Shown here: positions 56,801 to 64,000 of the stretch, piece after piece
How positions within the stretch are numbered: the stretch's first letter is position 1
Layout of the letters: every line of letters starts with the position of its first letter
Source of the DNA: Ancistrus triradiatus
Taxonomy: Eukaryota; Chordata; Actinopteri; Siluriformes; Loricariidae
Assembly (NCBI GenBank): GCA_025084515.1
Contig: JAJAGP010000950.1
Coordinates: forward strand, 186,001 to 250,000
Reading direction: 5' to 3'
DNA: 64,000 bases
Program-made: the position numbers and the translations under genes
The notes under the pieces: generated by a model
What the model saw: only the letters and a program-made list of their open reading frames with translations
The model's database searches: none
What the model was told of the DNA's origin: nothing

Positions 56801-59800
56801 TATGACCCGCTGTTTACCTTCCTTTAATGGAAGCCACTTGGGCACCGAGGAGAGATGGAGTGTATCAGTATCCAGCGGTGTGTTGTCAGTCTGTCTTCAG
56901 CTGTAGACAGCATGTGTGTGGTCTGACACAGATCTGCCCCATCTCTAGCAGGCTGCCAAAACCAGCAGCGAAACGGGGCAAAGGGACGGCAGTCTGATAG
57001 ACAGCACTGGATTCGGCTCTAGCGTAGGGACCGGGGGATTTACAGCTGGTTTTACTTTGCAGTACAGCTCATTCACACCCTTCTTCTGGTTAATATTATT
57101 GGAGTGTGTTTGGACAGTACTTTGACAGTGAGCTCTTTCCAGAAGGAGACTAGGGAGCGAGTGTTTCCCACTCGCCGAATTCACCATGGCAGTGTTCAAA
57201 ATAGCATTGCGTTTACTACTCCCTACAGCGTGCAAGCAGAAGTACTACGCTCTGTGATATAGTGAAGGTGTCACTAACAAACAGCTAATAGCTCTCAGGC
57301 AGTTCTGGACTTTCTTGTAGTCTACTTGAGGCAAGGAGAAGGGTTTTTGGCAAGCTAACTCATTAATCATAGTTACAAATAAATTAGATTCCTAAACAGA
57401 CTTGATTTACATAACTATATTTTTATTAATTACTTAATATAATAGAACATCCCTTGTCAAATAGCATTGATTTTTCAAGATGAGAAGTTAATATTCTTGG
57501 GAAAAGTCAATTACAGCATTAATAAGTCAGTAAGTTTTAAGACCTTACAAAAACATTAGTGAAATAGGGCTGGACGTTTAGCATTTCTGTCTCAATTACC
57601 ATGTTGTTTTGCTGATTTTCACTTGCAGTTGATACAGTCTTTAAAGTAAAAGCAGTTGTGGGTTAAGGCCTTGCTCAAGGACCCAATAGTGGCAGCTTGG
57701 AATTTGGGTCAGGGTGGGATTTGAACCCTTCTGGTCCACAGTCCAGTACCTTAACCACTAGGCTACCACATTGTCCACAGTGTTATTGGTTGGTATTGTA
57801 AGACGGACTGGAACAGTGGTACTTTGGAGGGATCCTTTTTTTATATATGCTAACTGTTATATTGTCAAGTTTAAAATCTCTAGTTCCAAATAAATATTTT
57901 GAGTTCCAGTGTTAACTTGCTGCTACTTTTTTCTTTTTTCTTTTTTGCTAGTTCAGCTTCGGTTTTCCATTACAGGCATGAGATGAAACCAATAATAGCC
58001 TAGAGCGGGTCTTTTTGAATTTCTTTGGCAACATAGCACTCGAGTGTTTGTCAGAGGAAACGATGTTGAATCCAACAACAAAGGCATTTGAAAGACTCGC
58101 TGATGCTGTGTTGTTTTGCCTCGATTCTGATGCTTTTTGCAAAGTCACATAGTTTTCTGGTACCACAATTTAGTGGCAAATCAGTGATGCAAAGTGTAAT
58201 GACATCGGTTTTGGCGCAACTAGTGATTTACTGCTTTCTAAACACAAAAGAGAGCACGTGTCCTGGCAACCTACATTTATCTGAGAGATCTTAAGCTGCC
58301 CCCAAAAGTGGTCATCTAGTCTTGCTGTGTTCGGCTCCAAATTACCGTATTTTTCGGACCATAAGGCGCACTTAAAATCCTTTAATTTTCTCAAAAATCG
58401 ACAGTGCGCCTTAAAATGCGGTGCGTCTAATGTATGAATTAATTCTGGTTGAGCCTTCTGACCTACAACCGATTGTAGATGGTACACGGTGCTCATAAAT
58501 CTGTCAAAATGTTTTAGCACGGTCTTTAGTAGGTTACGAAGCTTAAGGCAGCATCGTGGAGCTAAGTAATACGGTATGTGCTTCAGCATTAGGATACGTT
58601 GCATCATTCATTTATTTTCGAAGCGGATTTCAAACACAATGCTATCAGTCACGCAGTACAAAACATGGGACATAGAGCAGCTGCGAGAGAATTCAAACAT
58701 TAACGAATCAATGGTACGGTAAGTGGAGGAAGCAGGAAAGAAAGAAGACCACCCTGCGCCAGGTAAAGACCAAAAACTGAGCTTCCGACGGAACTTAAGA
58801 GTTTTTGTTCATTTCATGCGTCTTATAAAACCCTGCGCCTTTATGTATGAAAATATACCCGTTAGGGCAGCCGATCGTTGATATGGCGTCTTATAATCCG
58901 GTGTGCGCTTTATGGTACCAAAAAATACGGTAGTCTAAAAAAAAGCCAACATGGAAAAATAAGCGTGATTATCGTTTGCATCGTGATCCAGACTAAAAAT
59001 CCGTTTAACCATTCATACTTGAAGTAGCATTTAGTTATGCATTGGATTAACACGAAAAACAGCTTTTAATACAGCTTCAATATATTTTTCAGTTAACTTG
59101 GGTCTAAGATTAATGTGATGTATACAGTGGGGCAAAAAAGTATTTAGTCAGCCACTGATTGTGCAAGTTCTCCTTATTGAAAAGATGAGAGAGAGGTCTG
59201 TAATTTTCATCACAGTTACAACTTCAACTATGAGAGACAAAATTGAGAAAAGAAAAAACCCAGAAATCACATTGTAGGATTTTAAAAGAATTTAATTGTA
59301 AATCATGGTGGAAAATAAGTATTTGGTCAATAACAAAAAGTTTCAACTCAATACTTTGTAAACATAAAACCTTTGCTGGGAAATGACAGATGTCAAACAT
59401 AGGACTTGTAAGTCTTCACCAGGTTTGCACCCACTGTAGCTGGTACCATTCCTCCATCCTGGATCTCCTCAAGAGCAGTGATTGTTTGGGGCTGTGTCGC
59501 TGGGCAACGTGGGACCTTCAACTCCCTCCAACAAATTTTCCATGGGGTTGAGGTCTGGAGACTGGCTAGGCCACTTCAGGACATTGAAATGGTTTTTACG
59601 GAGCCGTTTCGTTGTACGGAGGTTAGCTCGCTCCCCTCGTCCATCCTCCCTTCCTCCCTCCTTGCCCCAGCTTATTCTCTATCTTCTTCCTCCTCTCTTC
59701 CCCATCCCAATTCCCTGTGTTCGTTTGGGATCATTGTCATGCTAGAAGACCCCAACCATGTTCCATCTTCAATGCTCTCACTGATGGAAGGAGGGTTTTG

Positions 59801-62800
59801 GCTTAAAATCTCACGATACATGGCCCCGTTCATTCTTCCCTTAACACGGATCAGTCGTTCTGTCCACTTTGCAGAGAAAAGCATGATGTTTCCACCCCCA
59901 TGCTTCACAGTAGGTATGGTGCAGCTCAGCATTCTTCTTTCTCCAAACACGGCGAGTTGAGGTTTCATCTGGACCCACATGATATTCCTTCCCCATCCTC
60001 TCTTTTGGATCATCCATATGATTCTCTGGCAACCCTTCGACGGGCCCTGGGCATGTACTGGGGCTTAAAGCAGGGGGGCACGACCCTGGTACTGCAGGAT
60101 TTCCGAGTCCTTCTCGGCGTAGTGTGTTACTGATGGTAGCCTTGTTACTTTGGTCCAGCTCTCTGCAGGTCATTCATCAGGGTCCCTCTGTGTAGTTCTG
60201 GGATTTTTGCTCACCGTTTCTCATGATCATTTTGGACCCCATGGGATGAGATCTTTGCGTGGAGCCCAGACGAGGGAGAGATTATCAATGGTTCTTGTAA
60301 GTCTTACAATTGCTCCCACACCAACCTGCTTGCTATTGTAGATTCACTCTTCCCAGGGCCTGGTGCAGGTCTACAAATTTTCTTCCTGGTGTCCTTTGAC
60401 AGCTCTTTGAGGTCAAACAGGTTTGCCATTAATACAGTAAAAGAGTGGAGGACAGAAGAGCTTCTTAAAGAAGTTGTTAGCAGGTCTGTGAGAGCCAGAC
60501 ATCTTGCTTGTTTGTGGGTGACCCAAATACTTATTTTTCCTCCATGATTTTACAATTACATTCTTTAAAAAATCTACAAGGTGATTTCCGGGATTATTTC
60601 TCTCCATAGTTGGAAGTGTACCTGTGATGAAAATTACAGACCTCTCTCATCTTTCTAAGTAGGAGAAACTTGCACAATCAGTGGCTGACTAAATTACTTT
60701 TTTGCCTGTGTGTGTGTATGTATGTGGTGTCTGCTTTCGAATCCACAGAGATGTAATAATATAGGTTGTTCCTTGCAGAGGTGTTAACTGCTCTTTGTTT
60801 AGAAAGTCATCCGAACAGTTTAACCAATTTAACGAGGGATGCACAAATGTTTGCACAAGTCTGTATAAACATGAAGCAAAATGAGTGTCTTTTCACAATG
60901 CACGAATGGCCAAAACTTCAAATCTTATATTATGCTATGAAAGCGATTTCCTAAGAAGTGCCTCTTGGAGATTGTGCTCTAAATTCAACTGTGCGGTCAT
61001 TTGTAACCCTGGATTACACAATGTAACATCATTTTGTTTAAAAAAAAAAGCCGGGGTTGTGCTAGGTGATATTATCGCAATATTTATTTGTGAGAAGCGT
61101 TTAAGTGGTCTGACGTTCTTGTGCATGCCATTTGTACACTTGTGTGTTTTTTTTTTTTACTTGGGATTTCCGAGCTGTAGCGCCATGTTTACGTAGCAGT
61201 CTACTTTTTGGGGTCTTCTGAAATCATTCAACATCGAAAACGCCAGTGTTTCTTGTAAGCGGCATGCTGAAATTTGCAGCTGAAGAGCTCTTTTCGAATC
61301 CAAATCTAAATTACGACCTCAGCTGCGCATGTTTGGAGCGATGATTTAAGGCACCAGCTGCGCTCTTAAACCACTGTAAAATTTAACTACACAGATGAGA
61401 ACATTGTGTTGTTTGGAGTGCAAGAAGGATCAAAAACTCATTGTGACGCATCTTTTGATAATTAGAAGTGAGAGAGTTCGAAGGGTTATCTGTTAATCAC
61501 TGTTGAACAGAGCTTTGTGTGTGGGCGAGTGAGAGTACGAGACGGAGATATAGACGTGGGACCTGACATTTATAGGTGCACTTTTTTGTACTGATGGATG
61601 TAGATTTTTATGGATGGATAAATGGGCATTTATAGATGATTAGATGGCTTGATGGACGTTTCTAAATTTAGAGATGGATATTTGTTGATAGATGTTCATA
61701 GATGTGTAAGCAAGTAAGTAAAAATGTTTGAACTGGCCAATCACTCTCAAAGCGGGTCTCATCCAAGGTAATAAAGAAAACTGGCTGTTGAAGTTTAAGC
61801 TCAAGAGCCTAACCGTGTCAGTTCTGGGAACTTGTATCTTCTAGAACTGAAGTATTCATGACTAACTTCTTTTGCCCTGGCTCATTGAACCTGAGAACCA
61901 TAGATTTTTCAATCCACCACATCACTGCTGTGTTTGAATGATGCACACACATTTTGCCTGATACCATCCATCCATCTATGATACTAATCATAGCAGACCT
62001 GTTTAAATGGCTTTTCACCTCCCTTTTAACCCTTTCAGTCCATGCCAGATGGAGTAAACCAACTTTGCTGATTTCATTGGATTTGTGTCCCATTGATGCA
62101 CCAGTTCTGGAGTCTACCGACTTTTAGCGTGAGGGAGTATGGGGAAAGCGATGAGGGATGGGGAAACGGTTGTTGGACTTCTGTAGAGCATTTCATCAGT
62201 GCTGAGAGAGGAATAGACAGAAGATGTCTCTCTACCTATTATGTACAGCATGTACTCATGCTAATAACCTTGCTCTGTTTTGTCTGGGTTATGTGTAATG
62301 CACTAAATGACACGGTTCCGTCTCCAGCCAATCAGGCCGGTCAGCGATGCGCTCAACCATCACCTGTCTGCGGCGAGACTTTAAACATTGTGAATGTGTC
62401 TGAGAGAGAAACTGCTGCTTCTCTTTATTGTCTTCATAGCTGCGTTTATCACAAACTTCTGTTCTCAGGTCACATCATCGGGTGTTTGTGCTGCATGCAG
62501 TTTTGTTTTGTTTATTGCAGCCTTTGCTGATGTTCGACACTGTTAGATTCATTAAAACACCATGCTGGAGATCGGGTGGCGCAGTGGCAGTTCATCCATG
62601 TTTGAATTCTCTGTGCCGTGTGGCTGGGTCAGGAATCACACAGCAACGACTGGCCGTGTGTGATGGAGTGAGAGTCTGAGGCTGCAAGGCCTACCATGGG
62701 TGACGTTCTGTCTACTCTGTGTTAAATATATTGAGGTGGCCTAGCGGTAAAGGTACTGGACTATAGACCAAAAGGTCCAGGGTTTAAAACCAACCTCTGT

Positions 62801-63333
62801 TAGGCTGCCACTGTTGGGTCCTTGAGCAAGGCCCTTAATCCACAATTGCTTGGATTGTAAGATTGTATAAATTGTAAGTCGCTCTGGATAAGGGCGCCTG
62901 CCAAATGACATAAATGTAAAGGAACATGGAATTTGCTGTCAGTCCACTTTTTGGACTGTGGCAGCCTAGCGGTTAAGGTACTGGACTATGGACCAGAAGG
63001 TCCAGGGTTCAAATCCCACTTCTGTCACTGTTGGGTTCTTGAGCAAGACCCTTAACCCACAGTTGCTTGGATTATAAGGTTGTAAGTCGCTCTGGATAAG
63101 GGCGACTAAGTGTACTCTGGGATAGGCTCAGGACCTCGGAACCCAAAAGAGAGAGTGTGCGTGTGTGTGGCCTTGCCCTTGCCTTGCTATATTTGTGAGG
63201 ACCTACGAATTTATTTTACTTTACAAAAATGGCAACTTTTCTTTGAAAAACAAAAAAGCTGGAATACTTTAGGTTACTGAGGTTAAGGTTAGGTGTAGCA
63301 TTAATTAGCTACTGTGATCATTATGTCTATGGA

Positions 63334-63382
<49 letters not shown>

Positions 63383-63544
63383 GCAAAAGAAAATATAAAT
63401 AAAAGTTAATGGGTTTTTGATGCACTGACTTTTTTGTTTTGTTTTGTTTGTGAGGACTGGCCAAATGTCCTCACATTTGCTATCATTGTAATGACATTTG
63501 GAAATACACACTGTCCATCAGTATGGAGAAAAGAAATATCTGAG

Positions 63545-63606
<62 letters not shown>

Positions 63607-63679
63607 CAGATCATGGATGAAACAAACACTCAGATTGCATGGCCTTCCAAACTGAAGATCGGAGCCAAATCCAAAAAAG
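38688..63679 (+). CDS. bicc1: Bicaudal C homolog 1, 5' part (continues past the window; frameshift in exon 1)
   Basis: Coding exons at 38688-38881, 51281-51327 and 63610-63679 match the start of BICC1. Exon 1 begins MAAQRVPLSGCSQHSDPGST then SERSADSPLPASESDSS. Exon 2 encodes TGEGRVSGGEDFFQK, and exon 3 IMDETNTQIAWPSKLKIGAK then SKK, the start of the first KH-type domain. The full protein (about 970 residues in human) has KH domains and a C-terminal SAM domain; it binds mRNAs and controls translation in kidney and left-right development. The rest lies beyond 64000. As assembled, exon 1 changes frame near 38820, so the joined frame is not continuous. Introns 1 and 2 are each about 12 kb. Identity is certain; the frameshift is most likely an assembly error. 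Confidence 0.93.
41027..42479 (-). mobile_element. Tc1-like transposon, full-length ends, dead transposase
   Basis: The terminal inverted repeats begin CAGTGGTGCTTGAAAGTTTG and CAGTGATACTTGAAAGTTTG and extend for about 95 bp, with TA on both sides. At 1453 bp it is near the usual Tc1 size. The minus strand shows the transposase in pieces: HTH (QSTVRQIVYKWRKFKTIVTL), the first catalytic Asp in WTDET, the second in QQDNDPKHTS, and the Glu in NPMEMLW. Frameshifts separate them, and a segment after WTDET is missing. Confidence 0.92.
43455..43710. repeat. Dispersed repeat, copy 2
   Basis: It matches 6235-6450: TTTATTTACGTAGCCCTTTT, CAATGGAGCATTGTTTCAAA, GGGCAACAGTGGAAAGGAAA and AGACTCAAAAAGGGACCC. 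The similarity may continue weakly to about 44480. Confidence 0.6.
44555..44766. repeat. Repeat with TAATAAAGTGGCTGGTGAGTG end
   Basis: The right end CTAATAAAGTGGCTGGTGAG resembles the CACCGGCCACTTTATTAG ends of other fish DNA repeats, but the interior differs from 28613-29380. The family is not identified. Confidence 0.45.
47290..47455. repeat. Imperfect short repeats (GGCCACAT motif)
   Basis: Variants of GGCCACATTTGGCCCCAAAT and GTTGGGCCAAAAATGTTGCC recur within 160 bp, partly as inverted copies. The nature is unknown. Confidence 0.4.
49150..50400 (-). mobile_element. Tc1-like transposon, same family as 41027, truncated
   Basis: Nearly the whole interior matches the element at 41027-42479, but the outermost repeats have decayed and the part encoding the transposase C-terminus is deleted near 49235. 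It keeps the segment missing from the other copy (TKIELLGFKRKVLMFEERKT after WTDE). The best open stretch is 49731-49405. The start was placed at the first shared block (GACCTAAAACATCATCAGAT). Confidence 0.88.
51281..51327 (+). CDS. bicc1: bicc1 coding exon 2
   Basis: 47 nt, phase 1 to 0, encoding (A)TGEGRVSGGEDFFQK. The acceptor CTCTTTCTCTGTAG is strong and the donor is AAG then GTAAGA. Human BICC1 has GKGRSGEDFFQK at the equivalent place. Confidence 0.93.
51591..53157 (-). mobile_element. Tc1-like element with ~200-bp inverted repeats, transposase relic
   Basis: The right end reads, from the terminus inwards, CAGTGGTGTGAAAAAGTGTT then TGCCCCC. Shared arms include GCATGTTTGTCATT, AATTTAAATATGAGTCAAAG and ACACAAGTAAACACAAAATG. 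The left terminus lacks its outer 30 bp or so. Transposase fragments lie on the minus strand (PRSGRPTKITPGTQQRLIQN near 52620, GGGSVMVWGLFCCFRTW near 52230). A (TTA)n tract sits in the left arm. Confidence 0.88.
51717..51742. repeat. (TTA)n microsatellite
   Basis: About eight to nine TTA/ATT units inside the left arm of the Tc1-like element; the right arm lacks the expansion. Confidence 0.9.
53829..53990. repeat. Possible Harbinger-like repeat fragment
   Basis: It starts GGCCCTGTATTCATAAAGAT, then CCTAAGAATACTCTTAGAGA, resembling 4996-5480. Only one end is recognisable. Confidence 0.35.
54350..54535 (+). mobile_element. tRNA-derived SINE, plus strand
   Basis: The head TGGTAGCCTAGCAGTTAAGA and the B box GGTTCAAATCCC mark a Pol III promoter. 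They are followed by GCCACTTTTGGGTCCTTGAG, CACAATTGCTTGGATTGTAG and the core GTGAGTCGCTCTGGAATAG. Confidence 0.88.
55612..56100. repeat. Inverted-arm (palindromic) repeat
   Basis: The left arm (about 55615-55815) and right arm (about 55905-56100) pair through CACCTCTCATCCGAAAGG, GTATTTAACCCTAG, TTGTCACCT, ATCACAGGAGCCAAGG and TGTGACC-ATTAGTGAG. The loop is about 90 bp. There is no coding content and the family is not identified. Confidence 0.75.
56132..56150. repeat. Short (AC)n microsatellite
   Basis: About nine AC units in bicc1 intron 2. Confidence 0.85.
57625..57778 (-). mobile_element. tRNA-derived SINE fragment, minus strand
   Basis: In the plus reading: GTTGTGGGTTAAGGCCTTGC, TCAAGGACCCAATAGTGGCA, GGGTGGGATTTGAACCC and CAGTACCTTAACCACTAGGC. 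It is the inverse of the SINE head; the core is shortened. Confidence 0.75.
58345..58930. mobile_element. Pogo-like (Tc1/mariner superfamily) relic, CCGTATTTTTCGG ends
   Basis: The inverted ends CCGTATTTTTCGGACCATAA and AAAAAATACGG are flanked by TA on both sides (58343-58344 and 58931-58932). Around 58665-58790 the plus strand keeps a pogo/Tigger-type DNA-binding segment: AAAREF, then NINESMVR in a shifted frame, then KLSFRRN. The rest of the transposase is deleted. Confidence 0.75.
59125..60706 (-). mobile_element. Tc1-like transposon, same family as 34889, dead transposase
   Basis: The left end CAGTGGGGCAAAAAAGTATT, then TAGTCAGCCACTGATTGTGC, and the right end (GCACAATCAGTGGCTGACTA, then AAATTACTTTTTTGCC) are inverted repeats of more than 60 bp. 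A TA precedes the left end. The minus strand encodes decayed transposase with GRNIMWVQMKPQLAVFGERR and PTVKHGGGNIMLF. An expanded TCC/CTTCC-rich segment lies at 59630-59720. Confidence 0.88.
61550..61710. repeat. Degenerate GATG/GATA-rich stretch
   Basis: ATGGATG, GATAAATGG and GATGATTAGATGG motifs recur for about 150 bp, probably a decayed tetranucleotide satellite. Confidence 0.45.
62733..62922 (+). mobile_element. tRNA-derived SINE, plus strand (first of two in tandem)
   Basis: GGTGGCCTAGCGGTAAAGGT, GGTCCAGGGTTTAAAACC, GCCACTGTTGGGTCCTTGAG, CACAATTGCTTGGATTGTAA and GTCGCTCTGGATAAGGGCGC are present in order. Confidence 0.9.
62955..63115 (+). mobile_element. tRNA-derived SINE, plus strand (second of two in tandem)
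   Basis: GTGGCAGCCTAGCGGTTAAG and GGTTCAAATCCC give clear A- and B-box regions. GTAAGTCGCTCTGGATAAGG forms the core. It lies 30 bp after the previous copy. Confidence 0.9.
63336..63379. repeat. (GT)22 microsatellite
   Basis: 44 bp of uninterrupted GT, 230 bp upstream of bicc1 exon 3. Confidence 0.97.
63547..63604. repeat. (GT)29 microsatellite at the bicc1 exon 3 acceptor
   Basis: 58 bp of pure GT that ends five bases before the exon (TTCAG follows). It occupies the position of the polypyrimidine tract. Confidence 0.97.
63610..63679 (+). CDS. bicc1: bicc1 coding exon 3
   Basis: 70 nt, phase 0 to 1, encoding IMDETNTQIAWPSKLKIGAK then SKK, nearly identical to human BICC1 (IMEETNTQIAWPS...). 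The acceptor is (GT)29 then TTCAG. The donor is AAAAAAG then GTACCC. Confidence 0.95.
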
Positions 63680-64000
63680 GTACCCAACTCTCTCTCCCAC
63701 ACACACACACACACACACCTGTCTGTTCATAGGAATATTTTATAGTGAACCTGGAGTCTGTGTGCGTGAGCTATAAAGTAACTTAAGGGAGAAATAAAAA
63801 TTAATAAGGAAAATGCCTCACACACTCGTATTTACACACAGCTGCTAATAGCTTATAACGCTGAAATTCATGTATTTAAAATACTATATATAATACTAAT
63901 TTACTACAACAAAATCTGTAATTTCCTTAAGAAACGAATGCTTAGAATTTTACATGTAATTTGCCAACATGACACTTTTTTTAATGTTAGGCTGTGATAC
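63680..64000. other. bicc1 intron 3, 5' part
   Basis: It contains a short (AC)n tract at about 63700-63718 and AT-rich sequence. The next exon is beyond the window. Confidence 0.8.

Larger units (their letters stand above)
51328..63609. other. bicc1 intron 2 (12.3 kb)
   Basis: It contains a long-repeat Tc1 element (51591-53157), SINEs, an inverted-arm repeat (55612-56100), a pogo-like relic, another Tc1 element and (GT)n tracts close to exon 3. The parts between these show no recognisable gene. Confidence 0.75.

Noticed and set aside
62093..62530. 145-codon plus-strand open frame in bicc1 intron 2
   Set aside because: It has no recognisable domain, no splice context and unremarkable composition. 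I cannot support a gene.
62957..63010. tRNA gene
   Set aside because: The A- and B-box-like head belongs to a SINE: the same SINE core and tail follow it and it recurs at 54350 and 62733. No cloverleaf with a plausible anticodon arm was evident.

Overview
The window is ordinary vertebrate chromosomal DNA, almost certainly from a teleost fish. It has short coding exons in long introns, GT-AG splice sites, AATAAA-type polyadenylation signals, many Tc1/mariner and hAT transposon relics, tRNA-derived SINEs with the fish-type core (GCAGACGCCCTTATCCAGAG), and (GT)n microsatellites. I did not use any species-level marker; an otophysan such as a catfish or characin is only a guess. There is one 100-N assembly gap (11132-11231).

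Four protein-coding genes can be rebuilt exon by exon with matching splice phases. (1) phyhipl, minus strand, 20020 down to 4321, five coding exons, 369 residues. (2) An unnamed C2H2 zinc-finger gene, plus strand, 21794-25073, two coding exons, 965 residues, with a 25-unit repeat of 15 residues ahead of 16 fingers. (3) ube2d1, plus strand, 25455-35835, seven coding exons, 147 residues, a complete ubiquitin-conjugating enzyme. (4) The 5' part of bicc1, plus strand, from 38688 past the window end, three coding exons visible. Its first exon carries a +1 frameshift as assembled. phyhipl, ube2d1 and bicc1 are also neighbours on human chromosome 10q21 (from memory), so this is a conserved block. The zinc-finger gene sits inside it, and I see no tfam-like exon between ube2d1 and bicc1, where human has TFAM.

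The genes do not form a pathway. Ube2d1 is a general E2, Bicc1 a KH/SAM RNA-binding regulator, Phyhipl a neuronal fibronectin-III protein of unclear function, and the zinc-finger protein a putative DNA-binding regulator.

The rest is introns and spacers filled with repeats. These include a 1.8-kb minisatellite holding the gap, a diverged tandem array of about 400-bp units in phyhipl intron 1, and a hAT transposon with a perfect 8-bp target duplication in ube2d1 intron 3. A Tc1 element is nested in a MITE in ube2d1 intron 6, and several Tc1 and pogo relics lie in the bicc1 introns. No CRISPR array, prophage or novel multi-gene system is present. The observations most worth checking are the bicc1 exon-1 frameshift, the (GT)29 tract abutting a bicc1 splice acceptor, the 15-residue repeat of the zinc-finger gene, and signs of uncorrected read errors at the window start.
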